Shown: piece by piece, positions 1 through 5,641 of the stretch
Numbering within the stretch: the first letter of the stretch is position 1
Layout: each line of letters begins with the position of its first letter
Source of the DNA: Flavobacteriales bacterium UBA3431
Lineage (GTDB): Bacteria; Bacteroidota; Bacteroidia; Flavobacteriales; Schleiferiaceae
Reading direction: 5' to 3'
NCBI GenBank assembly: GCA_002381225.1
Contig: DFSS01000019.1
Location: 47,538 to 53,178 of the forward strand
Length of the DNA stretch: 5,641 nucleotides
Made by a program: the position numbers and the translations under genes
Notes under the pieces: model-generated
Seen by the model: the letters and a program-made list of their open reading frames with translations, nothing else
The model's database searches: none
What the model was told of the DNA's origin: nothing

Positions 1-963
1 TACGACAAGAAGATCAGCACCATGAAGGAGTTGCTGCCCATTTTAGAGCCTGTTGCTCAAACGGGTAAGCCTTTGGTCATCATTGCTGAAGATGTAGACG
101 GAGAAGCCTTGGGCACCCTGGTGGTAAACAAGATTCGCGGTGCGCTGAAAGTGGCTGCTGTGAAGGCACCTGGTTTTGGTGATCGCCGCAAAGCCATGTT
201 GGAAGACATTGCCATCTTGACCGGTGGAACCGTCATCAGCGAAGAGCGCGGCTTCAAGTTGGAGAACGCTACGTTGGACATGCTTGGCACGGCGGAGAAA
301 GTATCCATCGACAAGGACAATACGACCATCGTGAACGGTGCAGGTTCTGCAGAGGACATCGCCGCGCGCGTGGGTCAGATCAAGTCTCAGATTGAAACAA
401 CCACCAGCGACTACGACCGTGAGAAGCTGCAAGAGCGTTTGGCCAAGTTGGCCGGCGGCGTGGCCGTTCTCTACGTCGGCGCAGCCTCTGAAGTGGAAAT
501 GAAAGAGAAGAAAGACCGTGTCGACGACGCTTTGGCCGCTACCCGTGCGGCGATTGAAGAGGGCATTGTTCCTGGCGGTGGCGTGGCTTTGGTGCGCGCA
601 AGCCACGTGTTGGAGGGCCTTCAGGGTGCCAACATCGATGAGACCACGGGCATCAAGATTATTGCACGTGCCATCGAAGAGCCTTTGCGTCAAATCGTGG
701 CGAATGCCGGACTGGAAGGTTCTGTCGTCGTGGCGAAAGTCAAAGAAGGCAAGGACGATTTCGGCTTCAATGCCAAGACGGACGAGTACTGCAGCATGTA
801 TGAGGCAGGCATCATCGATCCCACGAAGGTGACCCGGGTAGCCCTGGAGAACGCGGCGTCTGTAGCCTCCTTGTTGCTTACGACCGAAGCCACCATTGTG
901 GAACTTCCCAAGAAGGAATCCCCCATGCCTCCCATGGACGGCGGAATGGGCGGTATGATGTAA
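1..963 (+). CDS. groEL: Chaperonin GroEL (Hsp60), C-terminal part, 5' truncated by window edge
   Basis: Encodes the last 320 residues of the ATP-dependent group I chaperonin, which as a double heptameric ring with GroES refolds cytosolic proteins. The frame is open from base 1 (YDKKIST...), corresponding roughly to residue 225 of a ~545-residue GroEL, so the equatorial N-terminal part and the first half of the apical domain are missing. Visible landmarks: the apical segment with KAPGFGDRRKAML; the lower intermediate segment with SDYDREKLQERLAKLAGG; the catalytic Asp equivalent to E. coli D398 in RVDDALAATRAA (codon 526-528); the nucleotide-binding GGGVAL; LDPTKVTR-like IIDPTKVTRVALENAA; and the Gly/Met-rich tail ending GGMGGMM. 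No frameshift or missing key residue is seen. A groES gene would normally be upstream, outside the window. The gene ends TAA and is followed by a strong terminator. Wording is Bacteroidota-like. Identity is certain; only the left end is unknown. Confidence 0.98.
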   Translation, partial: YDKKISTMKELLPILEPVAQTGKPLVIIAEDVDGEALGTLVVNKIRGALKVAAVKAPGFGDRRKAMLEDIAILTGGTVISEERGFKLENATLDMLGTAEKVSIDKDNTTIVNGAGSAEDIAARVGQIKSQIETTTSDYDREKLQERLAKLAGGVAVLYVGAASEVEMKEKKDRVDDALAATRAAIEEGIVPGGGVALVRASHVLEGLQGANIDETTGIKIIARAIEEPLRQIVANAGLEGSVVVAKVKEGKDDFGFNAKTDEYCSMYEAGIIDPTKVTRVALENAASVASLLLTTEATIVELPKKESPMPPMDGGMGGMM

Positions 964-1006
964 TCCCCCCGGGGTGTTCATAGCCCCGATTGAACTTCAA
1001 AGAAGG

Positions 1007-1037
1007 AAACCCGGCCCTCGCAAGAGGTGCCGGGTTT
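1007..1037 (-). terminator. Same hairpin, possible weaker terminator of the convergent minus-strand operon
   Basis: Read on the minus strand, the same stem follows the TAA of the lipid-kinase gene by about 30 bases. Its 3' arm ends in TTT and is followed by CCTTCTTTG rather than a continuous T-run. It could therefore act as a bidirectional terminator, but less strongly in this direction. No other hairpin with a T-tract is visible between this stop and groEL. Confidence 0.4.
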
Positions 1038-1040
1038 TTT
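1007..1040 (+). terminator. Rho-independent terminator of groEL
   Basis: A 9-bp arm AAACCCGGC (1007-1015) pairs with GCCGGGTTT (1029-1037). The top continues, after a single unpaired T at 1028, as CCTC/GAGG closed on a GCAA tetraloop (1020-1023), a stable GNRA loop. The hairpin runs into six T residues (1035-1040). It lies 43 bases after the groEL stop, so it should end the groEL transcript efficiently. Confidence 0.92.
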
Positions 1041-1067
1041 CATGCAAAAAATGTAGAAAGATCAGAC

Positions 1068-1751
1068 TTAACCCCAGGGAATTCCGGCCGTTGCGTAATA
1101 GAGGAGGGCGCCGCCCAAGGGGAGGAACAAGTTGTCCAATCCATAGGCGAGGTAGGCTTCTAGGATAGCCAGTAGTCCCAATCCAACCAAGAAGTGGAGG
1201 GATAGGGGGAGCCCAAAAATCCACCCGAGTCCCATTCCGAGGAGGAAGAATGTAGCACTGCCTGCTAAGGATTTTCCTTGCATTCCTGGCCATTTGGGGG
1301 AGGGAATGCGCCCGCCCCATTCGGCCCCGACGTCCAGGATGCCCAAGACCAGCATGCCAAAGAAATAGCCGTCATCCCCGGTGTAGTTGTATGGCCCCCA
1401 GAGATGCTGGCCCTCAGGGGTGGCTTGGAGGCCGTATACGTAGCAGGCTACCAAGGCAATGCCCAAGGGGAAGACCACTTCGCCCCAGGTTTTGCGTGGA
1501 ACGTCATGAATGCTCGACAGAATCTTAAAGGTTTTGGACAGGGCCAGCACCCCTGCAAAGAGGGCGGCCATGCCGACGATTTCGGCAGGAGTTAGCCAGA
1601 AAGGCAGAATGCAGGCCACCAAGGCGGAGGCGACATGCAGCACTTTCCGGGTGATGACCGGGGAAATGCCCGCCCCGCGTTTCAACGCCTCGGTTCCCCC
1701 GAAGAGGACGAGGTAGAGACCCGATAGCGTCCAAAATGCGAGACTAGGCAT
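1068..1751 (-). CDS. SEC59/DGK1/VTE5-family CTP-dependent lipid kinase (dolichol/phytol/diacylglycerol kinase-like), integral membrane
   Basis: A 227-residue, very hydrophobic protein with about six to seven predicted membrane segments. It shows the hallmarks of the family that phosphorylates polyprenols, phytol or diacylglycerol with CTP at the membrane. These are RKVLHV (35-40) after the first membrane segment; the RKTWGEVVFPLGI block (86-98); LDVGAEWGGR (139-148), matching the family's GDxxAxxxGR nucleotide motif; GKSLAGSATFF (159-169), matching KSLAGS; and E198 followed by LDNLFLPL (205-212), matching DNLTVPL. Length and motif order are typical. It is the last gene of the operon. The chosen ATG (1751) overlaps the upstream stop by 8 bases and directly precedes the first membrane helix. 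ATGs at 1775 (235 aa) and 1784 are alternatives; none has a Shine-Dalgarno sequence. The classical CdsA signature is absent, so this is not an ordinary phosphatidate cytidylyltransferase. Family call is firm; the substrate is unknown, with prenyl alcohol favoured by the UbiA neighbour. Confidence 0.85.
   Translation of the reverse strand: MPSLAFWTLSGLYLVLFGGTEALKRGAGISPVITRKVLHVASALVACILPFWLTPAEIVGMAALFAGVLALSKTFKILSSIHDVPRKTWGEVVFPLGIALVACYVYGLQATPEGQHLWGPYNYTGDDGYFFGMLVLGILDVGAEWGGRIPSPKWPGMQGKSLAGSATFFLLGMGLGWIFGLPLSLHFLVGLGLLAILEAYLAYGLDNLFLPLGGALLYYATAGIPWG
1744..1751 (-). other. 8-base stop/start overlap ATGCCTAG between acyltransferase and lipid kinase
   Basis: On the minus strand the ATG proposed for the lipid kinase (1751-1749) lies just before the TAG of the acyltransferase (1746-1744). 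No purine-rich Shine-Dalgarno precedes it (the upstream bases are pyrimidine-rich, CCCCTTCCTGCCC), so translation probably depends on ribosomes finishing the upstream gene. If the ATG at 1775 is used instead, the overlap is 32 bases. Confidence 0.55.
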
Positions 1752-2715
1752 GGGCAGGAAGGGGATCAAATTCATAGGACGCATAGGTTCGGAATACCGT
1801 GATGTCCGGGTCAGGCATGCGGTTGACGCGGTTTTCCGTTTGGACGAGCGCATAGATACAGCGGGTGGCGCCAGCCTCGAGTGCCATTTTGTGTAGTTTT
1901 CCCGCCACCGCATTGCCTACTTTTTGGGCTTGGAATTCGGGCAGTAGGCCAATCGTTTTGAAAATCAATGTGCCATCCTCCAAGAAGAAGAGGTAGGCAA
2001 ATCCGATGCGACGCTCCCCGATGTAGACCCAGTATAACCAGGGCTGTCCTCCATGGCTCTGCCCCAAGGACTGCGCCCAGGAGGTGAATTCGGCTTGTGT
2101 GAGCGCTTTGTAGCCCCAATTGCCATGAAAAATCGCTTCGATCATGTAGTGCAACGCCGTCCATCCCTCCGCATCCGTCAGGTCAAATGGACGAAGGGCA
2201 AATCCACGTTCCTCCCAATCCGCCAAAAAGGCATCGGACAGGGCGATGACTTCGCGGTATTCCGTACGGTAGGCGGACCGGTAGGTGGTGACGCGGCTCG
2301 GGCCAAGCTGTTCCATCCATGGGCCGTAGTGCGCTTGATTGCGCCATTCACCCGGAAAGAGGGGATGGCTTTCGCCGGAGGTGATAAACCGGTAAGGCAA
2401 AAAGGTGGAGCCTTGCAAGGGGCCGGCCCAGGCGCCTGGAAACGCCATGCGTAGGCTTTGCCATTCCGATTGAAAGGCGGCTTGATCCACTCCTTTGGTC
2501 TCAAAAAAACCAAAGGCCCATCGATGGTCTGCCATGCGGTAGATCCCGCAGCAAAAAGTCTTGCCATCGTGCCAAACGGCGTCGGGTTGGTGGATGAAGA
2601 AGGACCACGCTTGCCGGAGCACGCGCTCGTCTGCGTCAAAGTCAGAAAATCCACTGTAAAGGGTTCGACGGAGGTCGAGGTAGGTCGTGGGAGGGCTGGG
2701 GGGTGGACTGATCAT
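1744..2715 (-). CDS. GNAT-fold acyltransferase, probably two tandem GNAT-like domains
   Basis: A 323-residue soluble protein with no signal peptide or membrane helix. The C-terminal half (about 170-323) has a GNAT core: a strand-helix unit with IFKTIGLLPEF followed by the acyl-CoA pyrophosphate-binding signature Q/RxxGxG/A as Q264-K-V-G267-N-A269, then AGKLHKMALEAGATRCIYALVQTENRV and a final VFRTYASYEF resembling the Tyr-containing last helix/strand of GNATs. The N-terminal half carries AGPLQGSTFLPYRF (97-110) and NQAHYGPWMEQLG (126-138). This resembles the GPxxxSTxxxYR...NPxYYxxxxExxGF pattern of the first domain in tandem-GNAT proteins. Such enzymes move an acyl group from acyl-CoA or acyl-carrier protein to an amine, or rarely a hydroxyl. 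The start ATG overlaps the TGA of the upstream dikinase by 4 bases (ATGA), arguing for co-translation. The acceptor cannot be read from sequence; the context suggests a lipid or prenylated molecule. The GNAT call is fairly sure, the two-domain reading less so. Confidence 0.75.
   Translation of the reverse strand: MISPPPSPPTTYLDLRRTLYSGFSDFDADERVLRQAWSFFIHQPDAVWHDGKTFCCGIYRMADHRWAFGFFETKGVDQAAFQSEWQSLRMAFPGAWAGPLQGSTFLPYRFITSGESHPLFPGEWRNQAHYGPWMEQLGPSRVTTYRSAYRTEYREVIALSDAFLADWEERGFALRPFDLTDAEGWTALHYMIEAIFHGNWGYKALTQAEFTSWAQSLGQSHGGQPWLYWVYIGERRIGFAYLFFLEDGTLIFKTIGLLPEFQAQKVGNAVAGKLHKMALEAGATRCIYALVQTENRVNRMPDPDITVFRTYASYEFDPLPAHA
2712..2715 (-). other. ATGA overlap coupling dikinase stop to acyltransferase start
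   Basis: The ATG of the acyltransferase (2715-2713) and the TGA of the dikinase-like gene (2714-2712) share two bases. The bases upstream of the ATG on the minus strand (GATTCTTCTCACCC) hold no Shine-Dalgarno sequence, so termination-reinitiation is the likely way this gene is translated. Confidence 0.85.
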
Positions 2716-4985
2716 GGGTGAGAAGAATCAAGGCGGTGCAGGCGACGTTGGGTGGAGTCGAGGACCACCCGTTCGCCCGTTCGGAGGTGTTGGGTAATGT
2801 TTGGAACGCCAATCAAGGTAGGTACGCCCAGTTCTCGGGCCACAATGGAGGCGTGGGAGAGGAGGCCTCCTTGTTCCACGATGAGGCCTCGGGCTTGCCC
2901 AATCAGGAAGCTCCATCCGGGATCGGTGTGCTTGGCCACTAGGATGTCAAATGCGGGATAGGGCCCGGGTTGAAACGTGGGCATGACGAGAACGCGTCCT
3001 TCCAGCCGCCCTGGGACCACACAGTGGCCTTCCCAGGCGTCCCCCGCTTCCAATTCTGGGCGGTATAAGGGGGCGGGCTCTCCAGGCATGGCGGCAAAGG
3101 CGCGGGGATACACGTCTTCGGCATGCCGGGCTGCTTCCACTTTTCGCGCGGCAATGCGGGGCTTCCAATCCGACGGTTCGCCGTTCTCCCATTCGTCTAT
3201 TTGGAGCCAAAACACATCTTCCGGGGCCAAAAGATGCCCGAGTTCAGCATGGCGGTGGCCCGATTCAAGGAGGATTTTTCGCAGCCACCCAAAGGCCGAG
3301 GATCGAAGCAACCGCAGGCTTTCCCTTTGTTGAATAAATTGGCGGAGTTTTCGAATCCCCCACGGAAAACCAATTTCCGGAACCTCTGAGGGCGCAGGAT
3401 GTTGGGTTTGCGCCGCCAGGGCGCGAATACTCTGAGCGAGGAGTGAAAAATCATCCAAGGGGCTGGCGTCTTCCAAGCGCAATTCGTTGGGGAAGCGTCC
3501 GCCGAATCGATGAAAGTACTGCTGCCAACCCGCTCCATGATCTGGCCACTGGGCCAGTCGGGCGTTAAAAGCCTCTTGATCCTCTGCTTCCAAGGCAGCG
3601 CGTAGGTGGGGGTCTGCCCAAAAAGCATGGGCATGGTCTTGGAAATCGCGCAATTGCTGCCCGCTTGGCGTATCCATGGTGAGGAAGGAACGAAGCTGGT
3701 CTTCGGAAAACCGTTTCTGTGCCCAGCCGAGCAAGGTCATCAAGGCGGTGTCATTTTCGACGGTGATGTACCACTGGCGAAGCCAGCGTGTTTCGAGGTC
3801 TTTCCATAGCGTGCGCAAGCTTTGGAGGTCGTCCTTCGCCCAATCGCGCTGACCCAAGGCGTCAAAATCCCCTTGAACGCGCGCGGTAAAACGGCGGCGA
3901 ATGCGCGAAAAAGTGGCCAATTTCCAGACTACGCGCGGCAGGTAGCTCCAGCGCAAGCCAAGGTCAGGCTGAAGGGATTCGGGCAAAAAGGGCTGCGCAT
4001 GGGTTTGCGCGGAGATCATGCGTTCCAAGTTCTCCTTGTTCCGTCCATACCCGGGGAGAAAGGCCATCATGGCATACCAATGGTTCATGACATAGTACAT
4101 CCGCCCGTGGTAGGCCGTGACGAGCTGGCTAAAAATGGCAGCATGTTCGGCTAGTTTCCGGCGAGGTACCCCCGAGGCAGCAAGGAGGTCTTCGTAGACG
4201 TGCCGGTAGAGCCGTTGTGCCACACTGGAGGTCATAGGTTGGACGGTGCCGGCATAAGACTCGGCCAGGTTGCTGTTGTCGAGCAACCAAGGTTCTTGGT
4301 GCCACTCCCGGGTGACTGGCCGGGCTTGCAAGACATAGATTTTTCCGTCGGCATATGACCATTCAATGTCCATGGGGCGCCCGTAGGATTTCTGGATGCG
4401 CCGATAGAGGCGTTGAAGAGCCTTTGCGAGGGCTGGGGTGTAGGCCGAATGGCTGGCCTGGAGCTCCGTCAGCCCATCGTCCTTCCAGGTCCACCCGGAT
4501 AGGTTTTGCGGGGTTTGACGGCGATAGATTCGGCCACTTGGATGGCAGCCAATTTCTTCGACGGGATGCCCTTGTACAACGTAGGTGCACAAGCCGGGAG
4601 CGAGATTGACGAGGTAGCGCTCGGGGTGGGTGAAGAGCACTCCAGAGGCCACGGGCTGTGCAAGAAAAGCTTGGACAATGACCCCGTGATCCGACCCTGT
4701 TGACGGAAGACTCTTGGCGACTTCCAAACAGGCGGATGAAAGGTCTTGGAGGCGGAGTCCCAGTAGGGTTTTGAATGCGCCCGCCGCGGCATGCTCTTCC
4801 GTGTCTTCCGTAGCAGAAGAGGAGCGAACCGCGTAGAGATCAGGATGCCCCAAGGTCTGCGCCAAGTCGGGCAGATCTAGATTGGTGCCCGCCAGAATTT
4901 CTTCGGCGGACAGGGAAAGAAAAGGGAGGCCCAAAAAGCCCGCTTCGCGCAAATGCTGCAGGCCCCGCGCTTTGTTGCCGTGCAT
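2712..4985 (-). CDS. PEP-synthase-like dikinase of the rifampin-phosphotransferase architecture (ATP-grasp + middle domain + swivelling His domain, no PEP barrel)
   Basis: A 757-residue soluble protein. Residues 1-225 form a PPDK/PEP-synthase-type ATP-grasp: GNKARGL (3-9), AVRSSSATED (52-61), IVQAFLAQPVASGVLFTHP (103-121) and DIEWSYADGKIYVLQARPVT (206-225). After NLAESYAGTVQPMTSSV (239-255) comes a long helical middle domain containing HRFGGRFPNELRLED (492-506) and LLAPEDVFWLQIDEW (585-599), as in rifampin phosphotransferases. The C-terminal swivelling domain (about 650-757) has LVAKHTDPGW (682-691) and GGLLSHASIVARELGVP (706-722), with catalytic H711. The PEP/pyruvate-binding TIM barrel of true PEP synthase and PPDK is absent. 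The expected chemistry is therefore a dikinase reaction in which ATP phosphorylates H711 and the phosphate passes to an acceptor other than pyruvate, giving AMP and Pi. The ATP-grasp is compact. The chosen ATG overlaps the upstream TAA by one base (TAATG); ATG at 4994 (760 aa) is equally possible. Family is firm, acceptor unknown. Confidence 0.9.
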   Translation of the reverse strand: MHGNKARGLQHLREAGFLGLPFLSLSAEEILAGTNLDLPDLAQTLGHPDLYAVRSSSATEDTEEHAAAGAFKTLLGLRLQDLSSACLEVAKSLPSTGSDHGVIVQAFLAQPVASGVLFTHPERYLVNLAPGLCTYVVQGHPVEEIGCHPSGRIYRRQTPQNLSGWTWKDDGLTELQASHSAYTPALAKALQRLYRRIQKSYGRPMDIEWSYADGKIYVLQARPVTREWHQEPWLLDNSNLAESYAGTVQPMTSSVAQRLYRHVYEDLLAASGVPRRKLAEHAAIFSQLVTAYHGRMYYVMNHWYAMMAFLPGYGRNKENLERMISAQTHAQPFLPESLQPDLGLRWSYLPRVVWKLATFSRIRRRFTARVQGDFDALGQRDWAKDDLQSLRTLWKDLETRWLRQWYITVENDTALMTLLGWAQKRFSEDQLRSFLTMDTPSGQQLRDFQDHAHAFWADPHLRAALEAEDQEAFNARLAQWPDHGAGWQQYFHRFGGRFPNELRLEDASPLDDFSLLAQSIRALAAQTQHPAPSEVPEIGFPWGIRKLRQFIQQRESLRLLRSSAFGWLRKILLESGHRHAELGHLLAPEDVFWLQIDEWENGEPSDWKPRIAARKVEAARHAEDVYPRAFAAMPGEPAPLYRPELEAGDAWEGHCVVPGRLEGRVLVMPTFQPGPYPAFDILVAKHTDPGWSFLIGQARGLIVEQGGLLSHASIVARELGVPTLIGVPNITQHLRTGERVVLDSTQRRLHRLDSSHP

Positions 4986-4987
4986 TA
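4983..4987 (-). other. TAATG stop/start junction between UbiA-like gene and dikinase
   Basis: On the minus strand TAA (4987-4985) and ATG (4985-4983) share one base. The sequence upstream (CGCGCTATGGTTC) has no Shine-Dalgarno motif. A second in-frame ATG at 4994-4992 would instead give a 10-base overlap. Either way the two genes are translationally linked. Confidence 0.75.
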
Positions 4988-5641
4988 GAACCATAGCGCG
5001 GTTTGGCTGAGTACGTAGGCGATGACGGCGGCAAGTTGTAGGAGTTTGCTGGCGCTTCGTGTGGGTTTTCGTGCGTAGAGCCAAGCGCCGGCAAGGAGGA
5101 TGCCCAAGCCCGCCGCAAGGAAGCCCCGATTGAGCGGCATACCCGTGGCGCCAAAGGCCCATACGGCCAATAGGGTGAGGGCAAGGACGATAAGCGCGCT
5201 ACCCCAGGGTCCGACCCGCGAGGAGTAGCTGTCTCGGTAGGCGGTTTCTTCCTCCGGCGCAAGGCATTTACGGGCCACTTCAATTTGGGCCGTTAATGCC
5301 CAAATGCCCCAGCCATGCATCCAAATGGCCGAGGGCCAGTTGAGCGATTGGGTGAGGGCGGCATAGGCGATCCATTGCAGGAGGAGCATTTGGCCCAGCA
5401 TGGCGACGTTGTATAGCCAAAAACGCGGCTTCAGCCAGGCCAAGGGTCCCACCTCGTAGCGGGCCACGATGGAATAGAGTAGCAAGCCGGCTGAAAGCAG
5501 GCCGGAAAGGGGATCGAGCAGCAGGTGAATGGAGATAAAGATCCCACCATTGGCATAGCCCAAAACGGTGAGCTCACGGATGCTGACCAACCCGCGCTGC
5601 ACCGGCCGATCGGGATGGTGTACGTCATCCACCTCCTTGTC
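4985..5641 (-). CDS. UbiA-family prenyltransferase-like integral membrane protein, 5' end beyond the window
   Basis: The last 218 residues of a polytopic membrane protein; the frame stays open to the right edge (first visible residues DKEVDD), so the GTG at 5632 is not taken as the start. The visible part opens with DxxxD, probably the end of the first Asp-rich motif that binds the Mg-diphosphate of the prenyl donor. It is followed by PDRPVQRGLVSIREL (10-24), a hallmark of UbiA-superfamily proteins. About six membrane segments follow. The loop where UbiA enzymes carry a second Asp-rich motif reads EVARKCLAPEEETAYRDSYS (121-140), glutamate-rich with D137, instead of a plain DxxxD. UbiA enzymes transfer isoprenyl groups to aromatic or glycerol-phosphate acceptors in the cytoplasmic membrane. 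It is the most upstream visible gene of the operon and ends in a TAATG junction with the dikinase. Superfamily is well supported; the prenyl donor and acceptor are unknown, and other substrates are possible. Confidence 0.83.
   Translation of the reverse strand, partial: DKEVDDVHHPDRPVQRGLVSIRELTVLGYANGGIFISIHLLLDPLSGLLSAGLLLYSIVARYEVGPLAWLKPRFWLYNVAMLGQMLLLQWIAYAALTQSLNWPSAIWMHGWGIWALTAQIEVARKCLAPEEETAYRDSYSSRVGPWGSALIVLALTLLAVWAFGATGMPLNRGFLAAGLGILLAGAWLYARKPTRSASKLLQLAAVIAYVLSQTALWF

Noticed and set aside
43..981. Long open frame antisense to groEL (312 codons, minus strand)
   Set aside because: Its product is His/Arg/Gly-rich with no recognisable family and it lies wholly opposite an unmistakable groEL. 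Such antisense frames arise from codon bias in conserved GC-rich genes.
965..987. CCCCGGGG palindrome and a GGGG/CCCC mini-hairpin just after groEL
   Set aside because: Short stem, no T-run, and a far better terminator follows 20 bases later.
1068..1751. Identification as CdsA phosphatidate cytidylyltransferase
   Set aside because: The CdsA C-terminal signature (SxxKRxxxxKD...HGGxxDR) is absent, and the motifs match the SEC59/DGK1/VTE5 family instead.
1752..1913. N-terminal extension of the lipid kinase up to an ATG at 1913
   Set aside because: The added 54 residues are basic, Ser/Thr/Arg-rich and read in another frame of the acyltransferase's conserved C-terminal GNAT core; family members begin near the first membrane helix.
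2178..3634. Several 60-160-codon frames on both strands inside the acyltransferase and dikinase genes
   Set aside because: All are out-of-frame readings of well-supported coding sequence; no domain resemblance or start signals.
2712..4985. Identification as PEP synthase (ppsA) or PPDK
   Set aside because: The C-terminal PEP/pyruvate TIM barrel is missing; the protein stops shortly after the His domain.
4986..5162. N-terminal extension of the dikinase up to a start at 5162
   Set aside because: The extra residues are Arg/Cys/Pro-rich noise overlapping the membrane segments of the UbiA-like gene. The ATP-grasp family normally begins with the G(N/G)KA motif, which is right after the ATG at 4985.
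5630..5632. GTG as the start codon of the UbiA-like gene
   Set aside because: The frame continues open to the window edge with DKE, which fits the expected Asp-rich motif, and UbiA proteins have a further N-terminal region before it.
1..5641. tRNA, rRNA, CRISPR, insertion sequence or long repeat
   Set aside because: None seen on reading both strands: no repeated spacer pattern, transposase, terminal inverted repeats or cloverleaf.

Overview
The window looks like a piece of a moderately GC-rich Bacteroidota chromosome. The main evidence is the GroEL C-terminal part, whose wording (for example the TTSDYDREKLQERLAKLAGG and DKDNTTIVNGAG stretches) reads like Bacteroidota chaperonins. None of the three internal start codons on the minus strand has a purine-rich Shine-Dalgarno sequence, which also fits that phylum. 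I cannot name a genus, and the placement rests on memory of family sequences, not on a search.

Layout: (1) Bases 1-963, plus strand: the 3' part of groEL, cut by the left edge. (2) Bases 964-1067: a short convergent intergenic region holding a strong intrinsic terminator with a GCAA tetraloop. (3) Bases 1068-5641, minus strand: four genes packed with 1-, 4- and about 8-base overlaps, transcribed right to left. In transcription order they are a UbiA-family prenyltransferase-like membrane protein (5' end beyond the right edge), a PEP-synthase/rifampin-phosphotransferase-like dikinase without a PEP/pyruvate barrel, a probable tandem-GNAT acyltransferase, and a SEC59/DGK1/VTE5-type (dolichol/phytol/diacylglycerol) CTP-dependent lipid kinase. 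No promoter for either transcription unit lies inside the window, and no stretch longer than about 105 bases lacks a gene.

The point of interest is the four-gene minus-strand operon. Two unrelated kinds of phosphotransferase (one soluble and swivelling-histidine based, one an integral membrane prenol/lipid kinase) sit with a prenyltransferase-like protein and an acyltransferase. A reasonable inference is that together they make, salvage or modify a prenylated or lipidic molecule in the membrane: a kinase step or two to activate a prenyl alcohol (or phosphorylate a lipid product), a UbiA-type transfer, and an acylation. The substrate is not visible from sequence. I know of no characterised pathway with this exact set, so it is a candidate uncharacterised isoprenoid/lipid system; the individual families are all known.
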